Shown: one piece after another, positions 43,122-54,553 of the stretch
Layout of the letters: each line of letters starts with the position of its first letter
Numbering within the stretch: position 1 is the stretch's first letter
Source of the DNA: Diphasiastrum complanatum
Taxonomy: Eukaryota; Streptophyta; Lycopodiopsida; Lycopodiales; Lycopodiaceae
NCBI GenBank assembly: GCA_029204225.1
Contig: MU831896.1
Coordinates: 1 to 64,000, forward strand
Reading direction: 5' to 3'
Length of the DNA: 64,000 bases
Notes under the pieces: model-generated
The model's input: only the letters and a program-made list of their open reading frames with translations
What the model was told of the DNA's origin: nothing
Databases searched by the model: none
Program-made: the position numbers and the translations under genes

Positions 43122-45038
43122 CATAGATGTAACTCCGCTTCAAAAACAACAACAGTAACAAATACAACCTATATGATCATTTCTTATACAAAGAAATTTT
43201 ATTCTAGTCATGATCAATAAATTCTATAAAAAATATACATGTACATTATATGTCCTCACTATATTCCATAAAACAAACTTATTAAAAATATGTTTTAACC
43301 AAGGCAGGGCCATGTGGCCTTGGCCACTTTCTTTTTGTTTTAACATGCATTGGTAATTTCTTTTTCTTATGTCATTTTAGTTTTTTCAGTGTACCTAAAA
43401 GTTTATAAACTCTAGTGAGTGATAAACACAAGCTTTAGAGGTGAATGAAAGAGCACACTTAGTGAATCACAAGACTAGCTTCACTAGCTTGTCAAATCTT
43501 GATGTTTAAATGTAGATCTAAGATCACTTCACACTCACTACAGGAAGCGCCATTGTTGAAAAGAAACTTATCATCCAATACCATTAATTTCAAGTAGTTC
43601 TTCGATTGTCTTTGGTGATGTTTTGTTAATCTGATGAAGCTCAACATTCTTGCAAAGGATACTAGTCAGTATCCTGACTCTTTTAAGCATAAAAAAAATG
43701 ATTTTTTTTACGTGTACCTTCGGAAAAAAAAAGTTCTCAAAAAAAAAAAAAGTTGCCCCACAAATTACGTTCTGTGAAACTGGTCCATATTCTTTGTAAA
43801 AATGTGAAAACTAATTTTACGTTGAATTAATTTTGAAAGGTTTGCATCAATGCTCGCCAGAAATCGACAAATACAAATAGCCCACTTGTTGAAATTTACA
43901 TTTTACTGTTTCATTTTAGATAGATATGTTTTTATATGGCTCGACTGATTGTAGTTATAAATCTTAGGTTTTAAGGTTTTATTTTAAAGCTTTTAGTAAT
44001 TCCATAATCGTTTTGTGGATTTTTTATAAGATTATTTTAAACTTTTTTACAAGCATTGGTTTGGATGTTGGAGCCTTGTCAAAATTACTTAAAAGCAAAC
44101 TTGGTGCATTTTACTCCAAGTTCCAACCCATACTAATGATTAATTCGGAGCTGACTATAGTCCTTTCCAAGTTCAAACCCATATGAATGAGTATTTAATT
44201 CAAGTGTTTGAGTTGAAAGCTTAAATAAAGAGCATTGGGCATTTGCAAAAGGGGGAGGGGCGGCACACGTTTGAAGGGTGAGGGAACCCCACGTTTGAAA
44301 AGAGGAAAAAAAACAAGCAGGAGGGCAGTTGGGTCTCAAAACCTAAGAAGAACATTAGGTACATGCAAAACACGTGGCATATAACTAACTGGTCCGTTGG
44401 TTATCTTCATCGTGCTATCAAGAGATGCGGGCGTGCTCCCCATGGTTCGGTTACATCTCACAGGAGTCAAAATAGGCCGCAGGTAGTTCTTTCTTTCCAC
44501 GCAGGTGACTGGAAAAGGGCCGCAGGTCAGCGATCCACAGTCTTTTAAAATGGTGTCTGACTAGGCAGAAAATCTTGTTGTTTGTTTGCACTGATTTCTC
44601 AATTGTTTGAGAGAAGTTTGCAGGCTATTAATTAGCCTTTAGTGCGTGATTCACAAGGGTTTGCATAGCTTTCTAGCAAGCAATGGGCAGGGCTCAAACT
44701 CAAGCTTTCAGATGGGCTTCTTTAAATACGATGGACAGGCCCAAACTGTTACCACACAACAATCATTCTAGACAGGCATTTAGCAGCTTCACAGGGAACT
44801 AGTGAATGACGAACGATCAACACAAAAAATCTCAGACAAGGTGGCAACAGTTCACAGATACTTGTATCGCTTTTCCTTTGTCTATGAAGACTTTGCATGG
44901 GTCTTCGTGATTTAGAAGTAGGGTTATAGCGAGCTGTTAGACAACGTTTTCAAGGCATCGCTCAAGGCTAGTGCTCAGCTGCAAAGCTTTGGTGATATGA
45001 ATTTCAGCAGAGAATCACACAAATAGCTCGTAGAAGTT
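43122..45038. other. Right flank of the Helitron, no gene recognised
   Basis: Starts with the right arm of the duplicated target sequence (43122-43300). Contains an E-type leader fragment (43397-43534), several A-runs near 43690-43755, and otherwise no recognisable coding sequence. Less AT-rich from about 44250 on. Confidence 0.5.
43397..43534 (-). repeat. Orphan fragment of an E-type element leader
   Basis: About 138 bp matching 32957-33095 of the element E leader at roughly 92-95% by eye (shared blocks such as CACACTTAGTGAATCACAAG). No LTR or gag next to it. It may be a remnant of an older related element or a sequence the retrotransposon leader acquired. Confidence 0.8.
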
Positions 45039-45503
45039 TTGAAGTTCCAGCAGCTATATCTTTTGATGGCCTTGTTGGCCAACATGGAAGCTTCACACAA
45101 ATTTTTGGAATCTTCGAAGGTAGTGGCTAGACCTTTACCTATCAATTTGGATCCTCAAGAATCTTCTCATCCTTTGCAACTCCCGAATTTCAATCCTCTT
45201 GTTCAACAAGAAGAAAAGAGACCTGCTTCCCCTTCAGAGCATCCTTCTAGTGCCTTCCCTTCATGCGCACGTCGTGAAGCCCACCATGATGTTGCAGATT
45301 CCTTCCTTGTTTCCTCTGGCCTGGTGGTGCCATATTGTCTGCCTCATCTTCACCACCAGCTTTCTTCCTCTCTTTCAGATTCTCAGCTTTCTCCTTCTTC
45401 CTCTTCTCGCCCCCGTGTTCCATGTGCAGGCTGTGGTCGCCTTTATGTGCAAGGTGCCGGTCTTTCTCGCCATCGTAACGCTTGCTCTGCTTTTTGTCAA
45501 TAA
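45039..45503 (+). pseudogene. Ser/Pro-rich protein with one C2HC zinc finger, interrupted by element H
   Basis: 154 residues. Residues about 45-130 are rich in Ser, Pro and His. A finger of form C-x2-C-x12-H-x3-C (CAGCGRLYVQGAGLSRHRNAC minus the last residues) lies near 128-148. Such fingers occur in plant nuclear proteins and in ORF1 or R2-type LINE proteins; nothing else identifies the family. A different frame then reads TSPPDSAWTWIRSLDILTAF (about 45545-45605) up to the left LTR of H at 45619, suggesting the protein once continued. The start at 45039 is the first ATG, not otherwise supported. It could be a host gene piece or a LINE remnant. Confidence 0.4.
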
Positions 45504-45618
45504 CTCGCATTAACCAATGTCGACCTTGCACCTCATCCTACTCCCACTTCACCACCTGACTCAGCTTGGACCTGGATTCGCTCCCTTGATATTTTGACCG
45601 CTTTTCACTTGAGATTTC

Positions 45619-46300
45619 TGTAAAAATTACAACAAATAAGGATCCTAAAACACTTGAAATGATGAGGGAAACAGTAGATTATGATTTCATAAGATTAGCA
45701 CAAGTTGAACCATTAAAATCCATCAAAAATCTATGCTTGAACCTCACTAAATGGCCCAAATCCTTGAAGAAGGCTTCACACGTGTGAAAGTACGGCCTCC
45801 CACAGTCTGAGTACTGTACACCAGACCTACATTCAATCCTATAATCATTAGTAATCACAAGTACTCAAACAATTATGAACATAGAGAGCAATTGCACCAT
45901 TATGAGAGAAAAAACATGAAATTGCTTGATTGATTTTGGTGAGATATCATCACCTATATATACATGATCCATCACGGTTTTGGGCAGGTATGAGTAGCCC
46001 TAAACCTATCCCTAATGCTAATTTTGGTGGATCTTTCATCCCTACCAAGTTAGGGTTGGAATCTTGGAGATCCCTCAACAATGCAAAAATTACCAAAAAT
46101 AGCTCCTATTTTTTCTCCCTTGTATCTAAGCATAATTTGGACTCATTCCAAAGGTTCTAACACTTAGGTCTACTTGAGAACATCCTTATGAATGGAATCC
46201 TATGCTATTTGGCACGTGTGACAAGCCACATCATGACCATCTAACTATTTACAAGTCATATGACCAAAACTAGTCAAGCTAGAATTGTGAATTTTTAACA
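45619..46300 (-). repeat. Element H 3' LTR
   Basis: 682 bp, TG...CA. CACACGTGTG at 45777-45786; TATA-like CTATATATAC at 45954-45963. Confidence 0.9.
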
Positions 46301-46309
46301 CTCCTCTCA

Positions 46310-46852
46310 CTATCTAGCTTGGTTCAATATTGCTTTACTAATCACTCCAAGTGATGATCTGAACTTCATAAAAGGTGTCTTTTGAAGTGGTTTAGTAAGT
46401 AGATCAGCTACACATTCATTGCTTGGAACATGCTCCAAAGAAATCTCCTTGGCTTGCACCATTTCTCTCACAAAGTGATGGCATATCTCAATGTGCTTAG
46501 ATCTTGCATGGAAGATTGGGTTAGATGCAAGGTGTTGGGCTGATATATTGTCATTGTAGATGATTGGTGCCTCCTCTGAATCCATGATCTTTAGTTCCAC
46601 CAATAATCTCTTGATCCAAAGTACCTCCTTTGTAGTGGTTGTCAAAGCTTTGTACTCGGCCTCGGTTGAAGATAGAGATATAGTTTCTTGCTTTTTTGAA
46701 AGCCATGAAACCACGCCTTCTCCTATGAAAGTTGAATAGGCACTTGTTGATTTCCTATCCCTCTTGTCCCCTGCAAAATCTGAATCACTAAATGCATGAA
46801 GGTTAATCACATCTCCTCTATATAGAATCCCAAAATCCAATGTACCCGAGAT
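46310..46852 (-). pseudogene. Element H RNase H
   Basis: Open from 46840 (176 residues). RNase H motifs SDSDFAGDKRDRKSTSAY, SSTEAEYKALTTTT and HARSKHIEICHHFV intact. Separated from the reverse transcriptase by one TAA stop at 46853-46855, where relatives have a Tyr codon. Confidence 0.88.
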
Positions 46853-47410
46853 TTATCTTAGAATCCTCTTAGCCTTTTTCCAATGGATATTCAATGGCTT
46901 TTGCATGGATTGGCTCAACCTACATACACTAAAGCTAAGATCTGGTCTAGTTATAGTGATCCACATTAAGGAACCTATAAGTTGCCTAAACAAAGTGATG
47001 TCCATGAAGGATCTTTCATCATCTTCATTTGGCACTTTTACATCTTGCTCCATTGGTGTGTCAACACTTTTGCATACTTCCATCTTAAACTTCTTCAAAA
47101 GACTTTGAGCATAGTTTACTTGACTTATAAAGATAAAATCAGACCCTCTAAGTACTTCTATGCCTAAGATGAAGTGAAGACACCCTAGATCTACCATCTT
47201 GAACTCTAAGGATAGATCTATCTTGATTTTTTCAATACCATCAACACTATTTCCACTAATGATGATGTCATCTACATAAATGAGTAAAAGTACAATACCA
47301 ACATCATCAAACTTAATGTAAAGAGTGGGATCATATTCACTTTGAACAAAAGAAAGTGAAATAAGATAGCAATGTAGTCTTGAATTCCAAGATCTCGAGG
47401 CTTGCTTCAA
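46853..47410 (-). pseudogene. Element H reverse transcriptase, C-terminal part
   Basis: 185 residues. Starts in the YGLKQA motif region and contains the intact active site LLIYVDDIIISG near residue 45, then KVPNEDDERSFMDITLFRQL. Separated from the upstream frame by a frameshift in an A-run at about 47445-47450. Confidence 0.88.
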
Positions 47411-50196
47411 GCCATAGATGCTTCTTTGGAGATGGCATACTTTTTCTCCATTCCATGCTTGATGAACCCTTGTGGATACTCCATATAGATATCTTCTTCC
47501 AAAAAACCATTCAAGAAAGCATTAGAGACATCCATTTGACATAGAATCCATCCAAAATGTGATGCAAGTGCAATGATTAGCCTTATTGTGACCATCTTGG
47601 CCACGGGTGCAAAAGTTTCCTCATAGTCTATCCCTCTCTCTTGAGCATAACCTTTTGCAACTAATCTTGCTTTATGTTTGTTAACACTCCCATTTGCATT
47701 CAACTTAAGCTTGAAGAACCACTTGCATCCTATTACATTCCTTTGAGGTCTCTCAACAAGCAACCAAGTTTCATTCTCAATCAAGGCATCATACTCATCC
47801 AACATAGCTTTATACCATTCTTTGGAGTTCAATGCATCTTCAACATTAGACGGTTCTTCAAAACTAGATAAAGCATAAGAAGTGGATGAGATACCCTCAA
47901 CTTGCTGTCCTTTGCCTTGATATGTGAGCCTTGATGGCTCCACTTTTGCCCTTGAAGATCTCCTTGGTGTGATAGGTGGGTTTGGTGCTTGCTCCTCCAT
48001 GAGCTCCTCCTCAAAACCAAGATCTTGCTCCTCGGCCATCTTCTTCTTGATTGTTGGAGCACTTGAGCCTTCTTCAAGCATATGCATATGATGTTCATCA
48101 AAGATGACATCCCTTGAAACAACAAATTTGTTCAAGGATGGGAGATAGACTTTGTAGCCCTTGCTTGAGCTTGCATATCCAAGCATGATCCCTCTTGTGG
48201 AAGATGGATCCTCCTTGGTTCTAGTTTCCAATGGCACATGCACATTACATATACACCCAAAAACTTTCAAGTGATTAAGATTGGGTTTCTTTCCATACAA
48301 CATCTCAAAAGGAGTTTTGCCTTCAATTGCTTTGCAAGACACCCTATTCATCAAGTAGTTTGCACATACAAGAGACTCACCCCAAAAGGATTTGGGCAAA
48401 CAAGCATCTAATCTTAAAGCCTTAGAACATTCACATAATGTTCTATTCCTTCTTTCAGCAACTCCATTTTGTTGAGGAGTGTAAGGACAAGAAGTCTCTT
48501 TCTTGATCCCTTCCTCCTCACAAAAGGCCTTGAACTCATTGGAGATGAATTCTCCACCATTGTCACTTCTAAGAATCTTGATGCTATGATTATGATGCTT
48601 TTCCACAAACAACTTGAACTTTACAAAAGTATCAAATACTTGAGACTTGAAGGAAAGTAAGAACACCCAACAATATCTTGAGTAGTCATCAATGAAGGTT
48701 AAAAACATGGATGAACCTCCATTAGATTTGGTGCTAGCAATGTGCACATCCGAGTGTATGAGTTCAAGAGGATGAGATGACTTTGTGATGGAGTTAGGAA
48801 ACACCTTCTTATGTGCCTTGGATAAGGCACAAGCTTCACAAACCTTGTCTTCCTTCCCAATAGACCTTGGTAGGCCTAAAGCATACTCCTCCTTGATCAT
48901 AGCCTCCATGGAACCCGAGTTGACATGTCCAAGTCTTTTGTGCCATAAAGTAAAGGTAGATATTTTGCTCTTCTCGGCCAACATGACAACATTAGTATCC
49001 ACAAATGCATCCAGCTTATAAAGTTTGCCAAGTCTAGTGCCCTTAGCCACTATCTTACCCTTCTTCTTGATAAAACATTCATTTGAAGCAAAGTCAACAT
49101 TGAAACCATTGTCTACCATTTGGCCAACACTTAGTAGATTCTTTGTTATTGTAGGAATGTACAAAACACCTTCTATGTTGATCTTTTTAGAAGATCCTAA
49201 GCAAAGGGGAATGCTACCAACTCCTTCAATCTTACAAGCTTCATCATTTGCTGTATAGATAGACTTTATAGGTCCATCATAAGATAAGAGAGAAGAGAAA
49301 AACTCCCTTTTACTAGTCATGTGTGAACTAGCACCCGAGTCAATCCACCAAGGATCTTCTCCTTTGAAGCTTGTTGAAGAAAATATGGACATCATGAGAG
49401 ATTCCTCATGTGAACTCTCCTCCTCCTCCTCTTTGCTCATGTTGGCTTGGCTTTGATCTTGCTTCCTCTTGAAGCATTCCGAGGCATAATGCCCCATCTT
49501 GCTACAATAGTAGCACTTCACCTTTGATTTGTCCTTCTTGACTTTGGTGGTTGATGGAGATGCCTTTGGGGGTCCTTCTTGATCCTCAAGCTTTGTAGAC
49601 TTCTTGAATGCTGATCCTTTGCCTTTGGACTTGCCTTTGCCTTTGGTGAAGAGAGCTTGGTCATCTCCACCTTGGATGGAAAGCCTATCCATCCTCTCTT
49701 GCATTTGGCTCCTTCTTGATTCCTCGGCCATGAGTGTGCCTTGAAGTTCTTCAAGTATGGGTAGCTTAGCCATAATTGCATATCCCTGAACCAAATTGTC
49801 AAATTCAAAGCTTAGTCCATTCAATATGAGTTGAACAAGCTCTTCATCCTTGATAGGGTCACCTATAAAGGCTAGCTCTTTGTTCAATTCCTTTACTCTT
49901 AGGACAAAAGTATGTGCACTCTCTCCTTTCTTTTGATAGCTTCTATAGATTTGATTCTTCAAAGCTAACATTCTAGTTTGGTTCTTGGATTCATAGACCT
50001 TTTGCAAAGTCTCCCAAGCATCTTGAGCTGAAGTGCAATCTCCTACCTCTCTTAAGAGTTCATTTGCAACATTCATTTTTATGCAATGTAGTGCAACATT
50101 GCACCTCTTGATGTATTTGGCTTTTTCTTGAGGATGAATAGGTTCACCCTCCTTACCATTTACAATTTCCATCAGATCTTGCATGATCATTTCCAT
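47407..50196 (-). pseudogene. Element H Gag, protease, integrase and reverse transcriptase start
   Basis: 929 residues open. Capsid domain (ALHCIKMNVANELLREVGDC), zinc knuckle CYYCSKMGHYASEC, protease WWIDSGASSHM, pre-integrase, HHCC (HKRLGHVN...CEACALSKAH), integrase residues in HSDVHIASTK, LRSDNGGEF and QQNGVAERRN, then the first part of reverse transcriptase (FFKLKLNANGSVNKHKARLV). It loses frame in the A-run near 47447. The true Gag start is upstream at about 50260 (MASINAYLLDTNERLNKTNY), separated by another frame break at about 50198. Three lesions in an otherwise conserved frame point to moderate age. Confidence 0.9.
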
Positions 50197-50260
50197 ATGG
50201 AATAGTTAGTTTTGTTGAGCCTTTCATTAGTATCCAAAAGATATGCATTTATAGATGCCA

Positions 50261-51056
50261 TCTAGTCTCCTAATCAAGGACTTGACACAAATGAAGGTTA
50301 CTTCTATTGATTGAAGGTCTACCTTATACCACTTCTTAGGGACCTGAAAAGATCAGTAATAGACCTCCTATAAATATCTAAGAATGATCTCTAACAAAAT
50401 CAAATCATAGAATACTAGAAACAATGCACTTGCTTGATTGAAGTAGACAATACTAGTAGAATTGCCCCTCTTTCTATAAAGAACATTAAAGCTTCCAAAT
50501 GATCTGATCAAGAGTGAATTTCAGCAACCTAATATACTTCCAAAATCACTTGTAAAAGATCTAAATGGAACTTAATGAGGATGCAACACAATCTACTATC
50601 CAATCACAAGCAAAAAATGATCAAAATTGATGAAAAATTGATCTAATTTGGTGCATAAGTCAAGCAATGGTTGGACTGAACCTAAATCACTTTAGGAGGT
50701 GTCTAGTACACCTTAGAACAGCCTTGAAGAGTCCCCAAAACTCTGATCTTCCCTCTCCTTGAATGCTAGAAAGCTTCCTCTATGAAATCACCTCCAAAAC
50801 TCGCTTAGAAATCAATGCTTGGAGCAAGCAAAAACTTGCTATCTTGGTAGTGTGAATTGAATTCAACTTTGCCTCTGGTTTTAGACACCTAAACACCTGC
50901 AAATAAAGTCACACAACACCAATCTCCAATGTATTTGAGTCACTTTGAGTTCTAGAATCAATACTAGATGCTAAGATCCAATCTACACAAGATTTAGATC
51001 AAAAATTGTGATCAAATTGAATGAAAACCAAGGATTTAGCTCATTTCAGCCTTTAG
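50261..51056 (-). other. Element H 5' leader
   Basis: About 0.8 kb between primer-binding site and the gag start, no coding content seen. Confidence 0.7.
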
Positions 51057-51068
51057 GCTCTGATACCA
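51057..51068 (-). promoter_or_regulatory. Element H primer-binding site
   Basis: Minus-strand TGGTATCAGAGC next to the truncated 5' LTR. Confidence 0.9.
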
Positions 51069-51526
51069 TGTAAAAATTACAGCAAATAAGGATCCTAAAT
51101 CACTTGAAATGATGAGGGAAACAATAGATTATGATTTCATAAGATTAGCACAAGTTGAACCATCAAAATCCATCAAAAATCTATGCTTGAACCTCACTAA
51201 ATGGCCCAAATCCTTGAAGAAGGCTTCACACGTGTGAAAGTATGGCCTCCCACAGTCTGAGTACTGTACACCAGACCTACATTCAATCCTATAATCATTA
51301 GTAATCACAAGTACTCAAACAATTATGAACATAGAGAGCAATTGCACCATTATGAGAGAAAAAACATGAAATTGCTTGATTGATTTTGGTGAGATATCAT
51401 CACCTATATATACATGATCCATCACGGTTTTGGGCAGGTATGAGTAGCCCTAAACCTATCCCTAATGCTAATTTTGGTGGATCTTTCATCCCTACCAAGT
51501 TAGGGTTGGAATCTTGGAGATCCCCC
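51069..51526 (-). repeat. Element H 5' LTR, truncated
   Basis: Matches 45619-46076 closely, ends abruptly after GGAGATCCC. CACACGTGTG at 51227-51236. The remaining 220 bp or so are not found elsewhere in the window. Confidence 0.88.
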
Positions 51527-52278
51527 ATCATAACCTGAATACCTTCAAAAAAGATAACTTGTGATGCTTCTTGAGAAGCCATGATCTCGGCCACTTCCAA
51601 GATTGAATCTTCATGCAACATGACATCTCTATTCACAATCACTTTTGAAATAGAGAGTGTAAAGACACTAAAAGCCTCCTTGATGGATGAGTATCCAATC
51701 ATGATCCATGAGCTTGGATCATCCTTCCTCCTTGTTTCCAAGGGGATATGTGCAAAGCACTCCTCTCTTTGTGCTTGGCAAATAGAACTTTGCCATCATC
51801 ATGATTGAGTGATAGCTTGTCCATCCTCAAGAGTTTGTACTCTTGTCTTGATTCTTCAGAAATGAACACACTTTGAAGGGCCTCCAAACTTGGTAGCTCC
51901 TCCTTAATGGCATAGGATTGGACAAGGTTGTCATATTCATCTCTCAAGCCATTGAGAATGACTTGGACTAGCTCACTTTGATTGATTGAGTCACCAATAC
52001 ATGCAAGCTCCCTATGAATATCCTTGACTCTCAAAACATAATTAGATGCATTCTCATCACTCTTTTGACCACTTTGGAAGATTTGATTTCTAAGAGTGAG
52101 GAGCCTAGAGGTGTTCTTAGCCTCATAGATGGACTTGAGACAATCCCAAGCTTCCTTGGATGTAGAACAATCACCAATCTCCCTCAATATCTCATTAGAG
52201 ACATTCATCTTAATGTAGTGGAGAGCCATACTAGCTCTCTTCTTGTATTTTTGTACTTCTTGAAGGACTTGAGGCTCC
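51527..52278 (-). pseudogene. Fused gag and integrase C-terminal fragments (D/F family)
   Basis: Reading on the minus strand, gag starts within the capsid (EEPQVLQEVQKYKKRASMAL) and runs to DDGKVLFAKHKERS (about 51775). It then jumps to the integrase C-terminal region (PWKQG; METRRKDDPSSWIMIGYSS, RDVMLHED). Zinc knuckle, protease and integrase core are deleted. It closely resembles the gag of D and F but with many substitutions, so it derives from another copy. Confidence 0.8.
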
Positions 52279-52290
52279 TCAGTGAGGAGC
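52274..52290. repeat. Palindromic junction GCTCCTCA-G-TGAGGAGC
   Basis: 17-bp perfect palindrome where minus-strand gag meets plus-strand RNase H. Each half is native to its own side (a Glu-Glu-Pro codon run in gag, a Ser-Glu-Glu-His segment on the other side), so the two sources shared an inverted microhomology. Confidence 0.85.
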
Positions 52291-52870
52291 ATTGGAAGCT
52301 AGGAAAGCGAATTTTGAGGTACATCATTGGAACTCAAGATTTTGGCATATTGTATGAGGGATCATCACCTAATCATTTTGGATTTTCAAATTTGGACTAT
52401 GTTGGAGATGTAATGGATAGGAAATTCATTAGTGCTTATTGTATTTTCATAGGTGATGGAGCTATATCATGGATGTCAAAGAAACAAGCCACTATCTCAT
52501 TGTCATCTAGTGAGGCCGAGTACAAAGCTCTTACACATTACACAAAGGAGATGGTATGGATCAAGAGGATGATCAAGGATCTTCACTTGTTGGATTTTCT
52601 TAGAGAGCACAATCATCTTTTGTGACGATCAATCAGCCCAAAGAATGGCATCCAATCCTATCTTTCATGCTAGGAGCAAGCATATTGAGATACAATATCA
52701 TTTTGTGAGGGAGCGAGTCATTGCAAAGGAGGTGGAGCTTCAACATGTGTCTTAAAGGGAATGTGTAGCTGATATCTTCACCAAAGCATTGGGAAAAGAC
52801 TTGTTCATGAAGCATAGGACTACACTTGGAGTATTATCAAAGTCTATGCTAAAACTAGTTGAAGAGGGAG
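52291..52870 (+). pseudogene. RNase H fragment of a C-type copia element
   Basis: Frame 52291-52625 reads HWKLGKRILRYIIGTQDFGI, then FSNLDYVGDVMDRKFISAYC (the RNase H Asp region, with SDSDFAGD altered to SNLDYVGD), then SSSEAEYKALTHYTKE. After a frame break it continues with NPIFHARSKHIEIQYHFV and ends in KSMLKLVEEGV next to the LTR at 52871. The catalytic-region changes and breaks show decay. Confidence 0.8.
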
Positions 52871-53520
52871 TGAGAAAGATTCAACTAGTTTCATCACATT
52901 TTGCAATATTTTCATATTTGGCATATTGAGGCCAAAACTTGTTTTAGACTTAGAGGTTGACTTTTCAAAGTCCATTAGTCTAAATTTCATTTGAATAAAC
53001 ACTTTTTGAAAGTGTGGGAAAGATAGAATGCGAGTTTGAGTAGATTCAATCTGAATAAGTTGGGTACATTGAATCTAGACCCAAAATTAGTAGGGTTAGC
53101 ATTTTGGTGGGAAAGCCAAGTGGCCAAATAGGGTTTGGACCTGCTATAAAAGGATGTAACTCGTGGAGAGAGTCATCTTCTCTTTTCTCTATTTCATTTC
53201 ATGCTTATACATGGTTCTCTTGGGTTCTACTATCCATTGGTGCACTATCTTGGTGATTGCTTGCAATTCTACGTGTAGAATGATCTATATTTGCTATTTT
53301 TGGATCCACATGTGTGAAATACAGTAGCTTGCTGGTTTTGTACGGACAGCAATAGTACATAATCATTTCATTCAAGTTTGATCAAGTTCTACTAGTGTTT
53401 GCATCTCAAATTGTGTGTAGATGCTGATTTTTCTACATTAGTGAGATTGGTACTGTATTTCTCCTTCTAACCAAAGATCATTCAAGTAGATTGGATCTTA
53501 AGGATCTGAAATCTTTCACA
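52871..53520 (+). repeat. C-type LTR, plus strand
   Basis: 650 bp, related to the element C LTRs in reverse orientation, diverged by perhaps 15% by eye. Begins TGAGAAAGATTC after the purine tract GAAGAGGGAG and ends TCTTTCACA. TATA box CTATAAAAGG at 53154-53163; CACATGTGTG at 53307-53316 in place of CACACGTGTG. Confidence 0.85.
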
Positions 53521-53866
53521 TTCTCTGACTTTTGTTGGCTTGGTACAAGTCTTCCATATTCATGTGACATAGCCTCTTATGCCACAGTACATCTGTCGAT
53601 TCCTGAGTTTGATCGACTTGTTCGATTCTTGTTTGAATGTCTAGGTGATATAAATTATCTTCTCTGTTGCCTTTAGCAACCAGGTTATCAGAATCTTCCT
53701 TGAACAATCTACAAGAGTTCTTCGTAAAGGTTACTGACATGCCTATATCAACTATCTTAGCTACATATAGAAGATCTTTATCAAGAGTAGGGACATAGAG
53801 AACTTCCTCCAGTTTCTTGTCACCTTGATTCATGTCTAGCCATAATACACCAATTCCATCACCCAC
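53521..53866 (-). pseudogene. Element G pre-integrase fragment
   Basis: About 115 residues. KKLEEVLYVPTLDKDLLYVA and the zinc-binding start of integrase VLWHKRLCHMNMEDLYQ are recognisable; GNREDNLYHLD is typical of this lineage. The frame ends at the edge of the C-type LTR. Upstream (minus sense), at about 53922-53946, the protease active site reads LDSRATSYF, where DSG is expected. Confidence 0.75.
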
Positions 53867-54087
53867 GTGTTTAGAACCATCTTCTTGTACTCAGACAAAA
53901 TTTGTTTTGAGGAAACAAAATATGAGGTGGCTCTCGAATCGAGTACTACCTCTCGAATTGAATTACATGAACAACATAGATCAGCACTAACATAAGCTGC
54001 TGAGTTGCTTGTTGTCCTGTCTTCTGCTACTCTGGAGCATTCTGCTTTGACTTCGACATAGTTTTAATTTGAAGGTTCGCTTCGATT

Positions 54088-54548
54088 CTACTCCTTTTTG
54101 TTTTTGAGATTCTGATAATGGTCTGCACCCCATTTATGACAATGAATGCATTCAATCTTTGGATTTAACCAACACTTTTCTTCTGTGTGACCTGATCTTC
54201 TGCATCTGTTGCAGATCTTCTTATCACCTTTATTCTTCTGTTTTTTTTGAGATTGTTGTTCATTTGTCTTAGACTCATTCTTCTTAGATGACTCACTCTT
54301 AAACTTAGACTTCTTAGAAGATTTAGTCTTCTGAGTAAATAGAGCATTTTCAGAATCACCATTATCGTCATAACGTTCACGAGCTTCTACTTCCTTCTTA
54401 ACTTTGTCTATTGCCTTTTGAAGTGTCATTGTCGCATCTTTCGCCAATAAGATTCGAGTTGTGTGGAATGACTTGGGTAGGGCCCGAAGAAAGTAACTAA
54501 GCTGCTTTTCCTTAGAAATTGTATTTTCTGCACCAGAATTATGCAAGG
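54088..54548 (-). pseudogene. gag: Element G gag, C-terminal part
   Basis: 152-residue frame. ENTISKEKQLSYFLRALPKS and the following helix match copia capsid; then a Ser/Lys-rich linker and a zinc knuckle of form CNRCRRSGHTEEKC near residue 122. Interrupted by element F at 54548/54554 (target duplication AAATA), with the N-terminal part at 60795-61201. Confidence 0.8.
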
Positions 54549-54553
54549 AAATA

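Larger units (their letters stand above)
45619..51526 (-). mobile_element. Element H: Ty1/copia retrotransposon with truncated 5' LTR
   Basis: 3' LTR 45619-46300 (682 bp) and the inner 458 bp of the 5' LTR (51069-51526). Primer-binding site at 51057-51068 on the minus strand. Nearly complete Gag-Pol with three lesions. The outer part of the 5' LTR is missing: at 51526/51527 the sequence switches abruptly to integrase and gag of a D/F-type element. No target duplication can be assigned; the five bases left of the 3' LTR are ATTTC. Confidence 0.9.
51527..53520. mobile_element. Element I: rearranged patchwork of copia fragments
   Basis: Three pieces. 51527-51740, minus: integrase C-terminus of D/F type. 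51741-52278, minus: gag of D/F type, joined with the middle of the element deleted. 52283-53520, plus: RNase H and a C-type LTR from a different family. The minus and plus halves meet at a perfect 17-bp palindrome (52274-52290). It cannot be read as one element and must have formed by deletion plus inverted joining. Confidence 0.8.

Noticed and set aside
52014-52290. Plus-strand start of the 203-residue frame at 52014-52625
   Set aside because: The first 90 residues are antisense to D/F-type gag; only the part after the palindrome (from 52291) is genuine RNase H.
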